From Plantago ovata (Eukaryota > Streptophyta > Magnoliopsida > Lamiales > Plantaginaceae), in contig CM051457.1 of the NCBI GenBank assembly GCA_028274465.1, positions 34,274,160 through 34,338,159 of the forward strand: a DNA stretch of 64,000 nucleotides. Reading direction: 5' to 3'. Positions 14,301 through 24,479 of the stretch are shown piece after piece (positions within the stretch are counted from its first letter, which is position 1; every line of letters begins with the position of its first letter). Under the pieces are notes generated by a model that had not been told where the DNA came from, did not search any database, and was given only the letters and a program-made list of their open reading frames with translations. A program made the position numbers and the translations under genes.

Positions 14301-16310
14301 CGTACCCAGTAACTTCTCCCCTTCTTCACAGGATAGGTATTCGACCCATATGCATTCCTTCTTTGAACTATGTCATCCTCACTACCAGTGATTCCAGATT
14401 CTGTGTCTGTCTTTAACATATCTGATATCCCTTTAACCTGAAGGATTGATACATAACTGAATAAAAGTTAAAAACATAAAACAAATAGATTTAAAAAAAA
14501 AAAACAAGAAAAGAAACAAATACGAAAAGAGAGTTAGTTACTTGCCCCGTTATATTGCTCAAGTGCAGAGATATTATTGTCCCTGGTCATAGAAACAAGA
14601 TTCTCTAGCCCGATTCCATAATCCCCGTTAGGAGTTGGTGGAGCTACTGTAGTACCTAGCACTGCATCAACCAATGTAAGCGAAATCTTTCATTAGACTA
14701 CTAGTCTGAGAGCCTAATGGACACACGTTCAGAACGAAACCATATAACGTTACATCTTCGCATTAGTGAAGATGATTGAGTAAGTACCTATGGCTCGCTG
14801 TCCAGCAAGTTTGAATAGCAATGCAGCCTGCATTTATGCAGAATTCAGTCATGTTAACATTTTCTTTATTTAGAGATGAAAAATGGATACCACATTATAT
14901 AAGTATAGAAATGGCTCGCATGGCGGATACATTCTACATTCTTTCAAAAGTTTATTATTACGTACCCTTATGACTTGGGCATGAGCCCTAATCATCCGTC
15001 TTCTAGTTTCTTTGTCTTCATCCTTTTTCAGGTCCAAGGTATATCGAAACCGACGGGAAGCATTCAGTACAAGAGCAGCTTGCTGTCAACATTCAAAATA
15101 CTTGCAAATTAGAGGTCTACTTCTACTGATAAATGATACTTCATATAGTAACAAAATCGTTCTCTGTAAATAAAGAGGAGGGGCCAATACTCCATCGGTC
15201 TAGTCCAAAATTGCACAATTGTAAATTGGGGATGAAGTACAATTATTTGATAAAATAGCTCCTAGCCCCATTTTAAAATAAAAATAGTAAAAATAATTGT
15301 TGGTTATGTTCACACAAATTCGATAAATTGTATTCTAAATCATATATTGGTGCCGCACCATTTTTTCTTTTAAACGGAAAATATATGAACTATTATTACA
15401 AACCCCCTGAACCACTCAAGTTACTTTACACTACACTGCCTTATAATATACCGAATAAGATAACTACACTGGCTGGCTATTGGTGCCAACAATTTTTTTG
15501 GCACAAGTCAATGATGCTTAAGTCATGCACCATATATTTTCCTAGCATCAATGATGGTCCAGACCAGGGTTAAATAAAGTTTGAAATTAGGACTGGGAGC
15601 AATATAATTGAATTTGATAATAATAATAATTTCTAAGATTAATTTTAGTAGTAATAAAATGAGATAATTAGGTGTTAGAGTAATAAAACCTTTAACAACT
15701 GGGGTATTATGTAAGGTAGTGGTTGAAATAATGATAAATAAATAATAAAAATTTGTGAGTGGGTGTTATTAGATGAAAAATTAATAAACTATCAATTAAT
15801 TGGGTATAATTTATTAGTAGAAACTTCATCGTTTTTAACGCGCGGTTTTTAATTGTACACCAGAAGAAAATTCGTACAGGTTCGGAGGAACTGGAGGAGC
15901 TATATTAATTTAAAATTTAGGAGTGCTATATGCTAAAATCAAAATATAATTTTCAAAATTCTAAGAGAGTAAACTAGTAAATTTTACTCTCGTTCCTAAA
16001 ATTTTTGCATTTTTGCATTTTTACTCTCGTTCCTAAAATTTTACATTAACATTTCGCATTTGTAAATAGTAAATTTCAATTGTGTCTATGGCCTATTATC
16101 TTTGCATGTCTTAATTGTTTATAAACTCAAACTCATATAACTCACCCTCCAACGCTTGAGAGACTCGTGAGAGGCCTTTTTAGTGTTGCCAATGTCGAAA
16201 GGATCGGAAAAGTCTGGGTCGCCACCCCATCCACCATTGTCATCCCCTTCCACCGTAGGGGCCTCAATGTCGCGGTACATTTTGGCATCTTCGTCGCCAT
16301 TTGAATTCAT
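8307..16310 (-). CDS. ACA9: ACA9-type autoinhibited plasma-membrane Ca2+-ATPase, 32 coding exons
   Basis: Exons, 5' to 3' on the minus strand: 16310-16146, 15082-14966, 14827-14788, 14661-14546, 14437-14306, 14224-14135, 13829-13760, 13649-13579, 13490-13407, 13307-13230, 13143-13072, 12747-12664, 12576-12494, 12417-12309, 12225-12170, 12098-12056, 11963-11880, 11797-11660, 11521-11459, 11371-11270, 11102-10992, 10739-10572, 10426-10202, 10101-9985, 9888-9790, 9716-9579, 9492-9392, 9277-9232, 9131-8997, 8914-8807, 8618-8527, 8430-8307. The sum is 1086 codons plus stop in constant phase. The N-terminal calmodulin-binding region ([18 protein letters not shown], about 50-67) marks the ACA8/9/10 group, and [12 protein letters not shown] favours ACA9. 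P-type landmarks are TGES (316-319), PEGLPL (446-451), the phosphorylated Asp in DKTGT (489), KGAA (609-612) and TGDGTNDAP (from 794). The pump exports cytosolic Ca2+ and is relieved of autoinhibition by Ca2+-calmodulin; Arabidopsis ACA9 acts in pollen. The gene looks intact. Paralogue assignment within ACA8/9/10 is the least certain part. Confidence 0.96.
14438..14545 (-). other. GC-AG intron in the ACA9 gene
   Basis: This intron, between coding exons 4 and 5 on the minus strand, begins GCAAGT instead of GTAAGT and ends CAG. The GC donor is forced by phase: exon 4 ends after the codon for Gly in QYNG and exon 5 resumes in frame at VKGISDML. No GT donor nearby keeps the frame. GC-AG introns are a known minority class in plants, about one percent, and usually have an otherwise strong donor, as here. 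Confidence 0.8.
15083..16145 (-). other. Intron 1 of the ACA9 gene (1.06 kb)
   Basis: The longest intron of the gene runs from GTGAGT (plus-strand CTCAC at 16141-16145) to an acceptor TGACAG next to 15082. It is AT-rich. Open frames inside, such as 15328-15573 on the plus strand, show no family resemblance. Nothing else is recognised. Confidence 0.7.
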
Positions 16311-16660
16311 GTCGTCGTTGGCGGTCGAAGAGGGATGGGACCGCCGCTTCTTCAACGGAGCCACCACCTTGTGGTGGGAATGGAGATGATGAGGAAGCAA
16401 GCCCAACAACTAATGGAATTACAACTACTGATAGTTGTTGTATTTTGCTGTACTAAAAGGAAAACATTAAAAACTAATTCACATGAAAAAACAGAAAAAA
16501 AATAATGACACCAAAATTGTTGGACTATAATAACTATACTTCTTTTTGTTGCCTGCGTTTATGGAGAAGACAACAATTACTACTCTTTTGCACTATTGGT
16601 TCTCATTTACATAAAGCCGATCTTTTCTCTATGCCTCTCAGACCGTACTCGAATTAAGGA
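16311..16660 (-). promoter_or_regulatory. 5' UTR and proximal promoter region of ACA9
   Basis: Between the ACA9 start codon (complement of 16308-16310) and the Helitron boundary near 16661 lie only about 350 bases, so the proximal promoter and 5' leader must sit here or within the transposon. A frame upstream of the ATG stays open for about 33 codons but contains no ATG before a stop, so it is read as 5' UTR. No convincing TATA box was identified. Confidence 0.4.
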
Positions 16661-19600
16661 TCTTATTTCAATTCCTATTTTTAGAACCAACAAACCGGCT
16701 TCACATTCAGCGAGGTGTCACCTCCTCTATTGGTTAAAAATAATGAAATACTCAATGTTGATTGGTTAATCTCATGTGTAATTCTCAACTTTCTCTTATT
16801 TATTCATTTTCTTCTCCTAAGATTAGTATTTTGTAGAAGCTATGATTAGTATGCAAGTTGATAATCATAACACCCGCACACACTCATTTGTTTTACACTA
16901 ATTAGTATTTTTTTAGAACCTATAATTAGTATGCATGTTGATACTAATCAAAAGATTCACAACACACGCTCATGTTTTACACTAATTAAATTGTGGAATT
17001 TTTTTTTTTTTTAAGAAAATAAATGTTTTCTATTCATAACCATCATCAAATGATAGCAGTAGCACTAGCAACTAACAAACTAGACGCCTGAAAGCAAAGA
17101 AAATAAACGGAACTAATTAACATTTATATATAATTAAAATAAAATGTGTAAAAAATGATTAGGAACTATATATAATTTTTTTTCGTTTTATAAAGAGTAG
17201 TGGATTCGTAGTTTAAAAAAACTCAAAAAATGAATTTTCCAAATACGAGTCACGACGATCACTTATAACACTCAATATTTTCTCCTCAGTAATTTCCAAC
17301 GGGATTATTTATTGATAATCCAGATAAACAATATACTCAGCCTCATTATTTCGTATAAATTTATATAAATATAAAAGTGAAATTAACAAAAGATTCACCT
17401 CATAAGCCTATTAATAATAAAATATTAATTTGGCAGAATGATTCATATAGATTTCAATGGCCAGATTGATAAAATTTACACCTTATCGACATCCTACAAT
17501 CATGACTCAGAGGACTTGACGGGTCGAGACATTTAGGATTTTTCGGGGTTTCCACCGAGTTAATTAACTAGGGTTGTAGGAAAGAAAAAAAGAAAAAAAG
17601 TTTGGTTATTTGGATTTTGACTTCTGTTTTATTTATTTGTTTATATAGGCAATGACATTTATTTTATTTGCTAACTCTCAGTGATACTTTTTTTGTTAAA
17701 AATATTTTTTATTTATCATTTTATTGAAAAATAAGTATATATAATTTATTACGTCATCCGTGTCAACCTTCCGAATGAACTCGGGTTGACCCAAGTTGAC
17801 CACTTCAAAATAGTTATCCGGTTCAATATCGGTCCGGGTTTTCAGAACATAACAAATAAGTAGTAACCATATTCTATCCCTAAATGTTAATTTCATGAAC
17901 TCAAAAGAGGTTCGAATATGTGTATAATCTGATCCCAAAATGGGTACCAACTGAGTTCAGTTCAATTTTAAAAATTCAAGCGAATCAAACAGAGCCTAAA
18001 CATGTCATGTGTTACTCTGGAGTTGGACTTACTGAGGACTTATGAAATATTATTGATGTAAAACGGGTCCGGGTACGTAGGGGCCAAAATATATTAGCTC
18101 GGTATCAAATATGAGTTCTACGATGTGATTATTCTATGATATTACGGATGTACGTAAAATCGTACTCAATGTCCTTAGGAGCCGTTCTGTAAGTTATATT
18201 ATGGCAACTTATGATATATTAACATAACTAATTCCTCTTAATATGATGTTCAGTAAAAGCTAATTATTACAGGGTCAAGAGCATTAAATCCAGCTGACCC
18301 GGTATTATTGGCAGATATTAATCTCCTTTAAAAGTGAAAGATTAGTGATTATGATGGATGTATTAAATTACTTACCAATTTTGAGTTTTTAACATTCCAA
18401 ATTCAGTAATAAGGCATTTAAATTTGTCAAAATATACATTTTTCACTTATCATTACATTTGATTTTAATGTATACCAAACACCATAACATATACAACAAT
18501 ATTTTTAAATCTTTCATTTAATCTAATCCACCACTAATTCCATCTCTGGTAGAGAAGAGCTCCTTATTTTATAATAATTTCAGAATCCTTATGTGATGAT
18601 ACTATATACATATATGAACCATCGTATTCGACAAATTTATTTTACAATTATTTAATACTAAATGTATTCGCTAGGTGTAATTTTGCAATAATATGGAAAA
18701 CTAATTGAACTCGACAGGTCTAATTTGGCAGGACTATACTATAAATTATCTTTTACGATGGGATTATTATTAATAATCTAAACTTACGATTGTACTTGGA
18801 ATGATTATTCCCTAACAATATTCGATGTATCTATTATGTACAAGTACTAATTTAGAATACTAATTGTGTTTGATGGGTCAAGTGCATATATAGTTTAAAA
18901 GCTAGCTATATTCGACGGGTTTGTTACGCAATAGTTTAGAACACTGACTATGCTCCGTGTGTATTACACAATAGTTTAGAACACTGAATGCGTTTGACGG
19001 GTCTTTTTGACCAATTCTTTAGAACACTAATTGCTCTTGACTGGTCATGCTCTTCATCTGATTATGTTTTGATGGATCCATACAATATCATGTATGTAAA
19101 GTTTTGAAACTGTTAAGTAGTTTTCACACTAGATGTGTTTGACGGGTCTACTTACAATAGTTTTAGAATACCAACTACGTTCCACGGGTATATTGTATTA
19201 TGCAATAGTTTACAACACTGACTACCGGTAGTTTAGAAAACTAATTGCATTTGACAAGTCTATGCACTTCACCGACTTATGTTTTGGTGGATCACTACAA
19301 TGTCATGTGTGTAAAGTTTTGCCAGACACTGTTTGTTATGTGCTAAGTACGTATTGTTAAGTTAGTTTTCACTCTAACTACATCCGATGGGTCTATTCCA
19401 TAATAGTTTTAAACACTAATTGAGGTCCACGGGTGTACTACACACTACCTTAGAAGTTAGAACACTAGCTACGGGTCTATTCCATACTACTTTGGAGTAC
19501 TAATTGAATTCGACGGGTCTATGTATTTCATCTAGTTAAGGTTTGTTGTATCAGTACAATATCTTGAGTTTAAAACTCTGCCAGGTATTGATATCTGTTA

Positions 19601-20014
19601 ATTTCTAAGTTTGTTTTCACATTACATTTTTTGAAATATTGTCAAATTTCAAAGTCTACATTTTCCACTCCAACCCTTAATTTTCAACTCGCATGAATAA
19701 TGTTAGGTGTACTCTCTACCTCCAATGAAACTTAAAAAACCCTGAGTTGGTATGTTCGTTTGATAGGTGTACTCTCTACAAATTACAAGTTAAAATCCTA
19801 TATTTTTCCTCTCACAAACAACTAAAATCACGGTGACATTTCTCTATTCATGTATAATAGTCATTAGTGAATCACGACTATTTTGACTTAATCATTGTAA
19901 ATTTATTGGTTTAGTATATTGATCAACATTATATATTATATATATTGAATTTGTTGGTTAAAATAAATGTGTTTACTTAGGAGATCCGTCGGTTACTGAC
20001 GGGTTAATAACTAG
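16661..20014 (+). mobile_element. Helitron-like element 1 (non-autonomous)
   Basis: The 5' end (TC after A16660) is followed by a segment with AACAAACCGGCTTCACA, GGTGTCACCTCCTC and TATTGGTTAAAA, matching the start of the neighbouring element at 20089. The 3' end has CCGTCGGTTACTGACGG (stem CCGTC/GACGG), then a short AT stretch and CTAG at 20011-20014. A terminal hairpin shortly before CTRR with no terminal inverted repeats is the Helitron signature. The base after CTAG is A rather than the expected T. No Rep or helicase coding region is seen, so it is non-autonomous. Most of its right half is a minisatellite (18610-19620). The exact 5' boundary is uncertain by a few tens of bases. Confidence 0.75.
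18610..19620 (+). repeat. Minisatellite with ~42-bp unit and ~215-260 bp higher-order unit (Helitron 1)
   Basis: A degenerate motif of the form TTCGACGGGTCTATT, then CAATAGTTTAGAACACTAA, recurs every 41-43 bases (for example from 18913, 18955, 18996 and 19039). A distinct variant containing TATGTTTTGATGGATC and GTGTAAAGTTTTG recurs near 19066, 19281 and 19541, giving a higher-order period of about 215-260 bases. Units differ by many substitutions, so the array is old. Confidence 0.85.
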
Positions 20015-21495
20015 AGCTATCTTGGGCCGAGAGCAGGCCGGTCCCAAGGATGAGAAAGCAATTCTACAATCATACACCAACAATCTAATCTAATATATAT
20101 GAAGCGACAAACCGTGTGAGGCTTCACAATTAGCCAGGTGTCATCTTCTCATTGGTTAAAAATGACCAAATACTGAATATTAATGGTTAAAAATCAAGTT
20201 GAGGTGTAACTTTCTTTATTTATTAATTTGTGAGTGGTTAAAAACAAATTCAATTTAGCTAATTGATTCTATTTTAAGTATATAATCTATTCCTATCTCT
20301 TTCGGTCGAACGAAGGTGTACGTACTTATGCTTATGGTGCAACCGAACTCCAGTGTTTAGTTATGGTGCAATACATAATTTTTGAATTCATGTTGATCGG
20401 TTGCAAGGGTACAAATGTTTTGTTTCAATATAGTTAATAAATAAACTATTAACTCACAGTAAAATTGTGATTGTCATACATGACAATTGATACTGAGCTC
20501 TAAACTTAAATCTAAGGAAGAAACTTCAATGTTCCTTCAAACTGATCATTAATGATGTGTAATAGTAATCAGTTGCGGGGTCTTATTTTGGAACTTTGGT
20601 TTTCGTTTTCGATTTGGGTATGGTTTGAATTTTTTGTAATATCTTTTGTGGATTTTGATGTATAATTAAAAAATATTTCTCATATTTTTTGTATTATATT
20701 ATTTTAAGATTTGTTAATAATTCTTTTTTTACCGTTTATAGAAAAAGAAATTGATCATTAACACTGTTATTCAGGTTAATTTTGAACTATCTTCGATTAA
20801 AATTAAAAATGCATTAATGGTAGGAAAATAATAGATGATATAATAGTTTGATTAAACTGCACAAGATGACATTTTTATGTCCAATATATCTATAAATTAT
20901 TGAAGTAACAATTAGAGTCTGCTTCGAGAAAAAAAAAAAATAATTGGAGTAAGCGAAGTCAAAAATGAACCTATTTGAGATCGCTTTGTCTATGATTAAT
21001 ACCATCCAACGTTTGGGTAGTTTGAAAATCTTGGTGGAAGATTTGTGTGTAATTTAAAATAAAATAAAAGTTCAAATGCAATTTAAAACACATGAAAAAG
21101 GTTTTAGTGCAAAATAAAAATTGACATAAAAAATATTCATAAAATAATATAAGAATAAGTGAGATAAATAAAATAACTAAAAAAGCTTGCAAATCCTTCC
21201 ATATGTTTTAGAAAATAAAGGTCTATACTACATTTCACAAGTTAGAATTAGAAATTTCAAATTGGTACACATGTCTCTAAGAACTATAGCCGGATATTGT
21301 TGAAAAAAATAATTTCTATTAATTGACCATTTATGAAGTTGGACATAAAAGAAAATATATCGGAATTACATAAGGTTCCCAAATGAAACAAGATGTAAAA
21401 CATTATAGATAAGGTCAATTTTCAAAAATTTAAATATATATCAAATTGTGTAACGCTGCGCAACGAAACAAAACTGATATATATTTAAATTTACA

Positions 21496-21584
21496 AAATT
21501 GTGTATCATATGTCGGTCTGAAATTGGCATTACACAATTTGAAAAGTTAGTCCAACTTCAGACCGACATATGATACACAATTTG
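21496..21584. repeat. 33-bp inverted repeat (hairpin-forming) in Helitron 2
   Basis: The left arm (about 21496-21527, containing GTGTATCATATGTCGGTCTG) and the right arm (about 21552-21584, containing CAGACCGACATATGATACAC) are almost perfect reverse complements around a loop of about 24 bases. The rest of the element has no comparable structure. Confidence 0.9.
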
Positions 21585-21739
21585 ACATGATGGTTCGACT
21601 TACTCGGACCCATGAAAAGTTATTAGTGTAAATGGGTCTGGGTAGGGTCGAAATGGGTCAGAACCAAACTACTTTATATGGGGTATCATAAAAGTTCGGG
21701 TTCTACCTTATTCTTCCATAATATTACAAATGGAAGATC

Positions 21740-22740
21740 GTATATGAACCATCATGTTCGACGTGATTATGCCGCAATTTCTGAGAACACTAACTGTGTT
21801 TGAGAGGTTTATTTCGCAATAATTTAAACACAAATAGTATATGACGGGTATTGTGCAACAGCTAAAAATCTAATTGTGTTTGACGGGTCTATTTAGAAAT
21901 AATTTAGAACAATAACTGGATTTCATGTGTGTATTACTTAATAGTTTAGAACATTAACTGCGTTTTGATGGGTCTATTTCATAATAACTTAGAACATTAA
22001 TTGTATTTTATGGGCCTATATTCTTTACTTTACAACACTAATTGCATTCAACATGTGTATTCCGCAATAGTTTATAACATTAACTCCATTCCACGGGTGT
22101 ATTATACAAACAGTTTAAAACAGTAAATGTGTCGACGAGTTTATTCCGCACTACTTTAGAATAATAATTGTATTCGACTGGTCTATGTACTTGATTTACT
22201 TATAGTTTGAATGTGTGTAAAGTTTTCCCAGGGGTGTGCTAACTGCTAAGTTGACGCGTTTATTTACAATATTTTTAGAAAACTAACTGTGTCCCACCAG
22301 TATTGTGTTACAAAATATTATTTTATCACACTAATTACGTTCGACGGTAACTTTAAAACACTATTGCATTCTACGGGTCTATGCACTTCATTTACTTATG
22401 TTTTGATGGATCGATACAATATCATGTGTGTGAAGCTTTTCTAGGTACTATTATGTACTAACTGCTAAGTTTGTTTTCCCTGTAACTACGTTTAACGAGT
22501 CTATTCACAATAGTTTAATACACTAACGGCACGCTACGGGCGTATTAAACAATAGTCTAGAACACTAGTTACGTTCGTCGGGTAAATTTCGTAATACTTT
22601 AGAATACTAATTGATTCTACGGGTCTATGCATTTCATCTACTTATCATTTTTGGATCAATACATTATCATGAGTGTAAAACTCTGCCATGTATTGTTGTG
22701 TGCTATCTGCTAACTTAGTTTCCGCTTTACATTGAAATAC
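21740..22740 (+). repeat. Minisatellite with ~42-bp unit (Helitron 2)
   Basis: This is the same family of degenerate units as in Helitron 1 (GACGGGTCTATT, then AGTTTAGAACACTAA), with the long variant (TTATGTTTTGATGGATC, GTGTGAAGCTTTTC) near 22205, 22400 and 22648. Shared organisation shows the array was present in the common ancestor of both elements. Confidence 0.85.
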
Positions 22741-22759
22741 ACCCGATATACACCCCAAC

Positions 22760-23338
22760 TGGGGATGGCAATGGGCCGGGCCGTCAGATGCCCGATTTGG
22801 CCCGACACATTTGGCCCAGACCCGGCCCAAGCCCGATTACGAGCCTAAAATTTAGGCCCAAGCCCAACCCATCATGGGCCGGGTCGGGCTCGGGTCTGGC
22901 CCATTTTTTTTCTTTTTCAAAAGAAATAAGAAGACAATCATTTTTTTAAATCAATTTTTTTTTATAAAATTTGAATTTAAAAGATTTAAGAAATTAAAAC
23001 AAAACATGCTTCAATTAGTTATAAATTATTGAATGTGGTGTATATTAAAATATATAATTCAATAGAGAATTTTATAAATACATAGAAAAGTATGAAAAAT
23101 ATATAAATTACAACTTAATTTAATACTACTAATGTATAAATAACAAACTAAATAATTATATTTATATATATTACATATAATATATACAAAAATATAGTAT
23201 ACACTTGGGTCGGGCCTGGGCCGGGCCGGGCTAACAGGCTTAAATTTCAGGCCCGACCCGGCCCAAAAGGGTGATCGGGCAGGCCTAGCCCGACAAAATT
23301 GGGCCGGGCTCGGGGCCCGGCCCAAATTGCCATCCCTA
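22760..23338. mobile_element. hAT-type MITE inserted in Helitron 2
   Basis: The 579-bp segment has terminal inverted repeats TGGGGATGGCAAT at the left and the complement of TAGGGATGGCAAT at the right. It is flanked by an 8-bp target duplication with one mismatch (ACCCCAAC at 22752-22759, AACCCAAC at 23339-23346). The ends are GC-rich and full of GGGCCGGG/CCCGGCCC repeats, the middle is AT-rich and no transposase is encoded. The matching position in Helitron 1 lacks the segment, which acts as an empty site. Confidence 0.85.
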
Positions 23339-23847
23339 AACCCAACCCTTAATTTCAAACTTGAATACATAATGTTAGGTGTACTCTCTATGAATTTCGT
23401 CATCTACCTCCTTAGAAATTTGCAGAAAACCCTGAAGTTGTATATTTATTTGATAGAACTTGGTAACTTATAAGTTATAATCCTTTATTGTTTTTTTCAC
23501 AAATAATTATAATTACGCTGACATTTAGTCTCTATTCATGTATAATAGTCATATTAGTAAATCACGATTATTTTGTATTTCAAATTGCAAAGCACTATAT
23601 ACTTTTTCGTAGTGCAACTTATTTGCACAATTGTTTTCCATGATGGCCTGAGGATGGTTGTGATAGTATTTGTTACTTTATTTTTTTTTTTTGTGAATAA
23701 TTATTCCGAAAATTAGTAGTACTTAATCATTATAATTGCATTGATTTACTCTATTGATCAACATTATATACATTATATATTAAATATATTCATTAAATTA
23801 AATGTGTCTTTTAGAGATCCGTCGGTTACCGACGGGATAATAACTAG

Positions 23848-24479
23848 TTTATATAATCATAATGTTAATTATAAACCTTCAATAAACTTTCTTCTCTCTC
23901 CTATTTTATTATAGCTAATTCCAACTTAGACTATGTTATCTTAGTCTAGAAAATTATTTATTTTCAATTCAATAAGTTCATATTTATTAAATTAAATTTA
24001 GATTTATTTAGTTATTAATAACATTAATGTTTTATGTTGTTATTATTGTTAGGGTAAATATCATATCGACCCCTTACTTGCTACTCCCTAGGTCCCGCCG
24101 TCCCACTGAATTCTTTACGTTTGTTTTTTTATTTTTTTCTAGCTCCGTTTGACCTCTAATAAATCCTAAATTTTAACGGAAAGATAATTAATGAAAGTAT
24201 AATGAAATAGAGATACTAAATTCTTATAATATACTTGTATAAATTATTTTTTCGTTAATGCAGGAGTAAACGGAGGTCAATCGCAACTATGATACATTTA
24301 ATTACACATAAATCCACGATCTTTAACTCTTGGAGAATTAAAACAATGAAAACACATTTTAACCCCTATCAAATATTGAACACCCATATTTTGTCAAGCC
24401 AAACAAATTCAATTTTGATTAATTACATATTTGTCTCAAATATTTTCGTGTTTTACAAATTTAACACTTAACAGCATGA
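23848..24479. other. AT-rich spacer with a possible small MITE
   Basis: No gene is supported. From about 24055 to 24291 the ends look loosely inverted (ATATCATATCGACCCC at left, complement of GGAGGTCAATCGC at right), which may be the remains of a MITE. The rest is featureless AT-rich sequence. Confidence 0.25.

Larger units (their letters stand above)
20089..23847 (+). mobile_element. Helitron-like element 2 (non-autonomous)
   Basis: It begins TCTAATATATATGAAGCG after an A at 20088 and ends with hairpin CCGTCGGTTACCGACGG (8-bp stem, 1-base loop), eight bases, then CTAG at 23844-23847 followed by T. This is the expected A/T insertion context. Its 5' and 3' ends and the order of its parts match element 1, in the same orientation, with only 74 bases between them. 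It carries its own minisatellite (21740-22740), a hairpin-forming inverted repeat (21496-21584) and a hAT-type MITE (22760-23338). No replicase or helicase gene is visible. Confidence 0.82.

Noticed and set aside
16311-16409. N-terminal extension of ACA9 from a TTG codon
   Set aside because: The frame is open for about 33 codons but has no ATG. Plant genes rarely start at TTG, and the ATG at 16310 gives a normal-length protein.
17696-17950. 84-codon minus-strand frame in Helitron 1
   Set aside because: No resemblance to Rep, helicase or RPA proteins, and no equivalent frame was recognised in Helitron 2.
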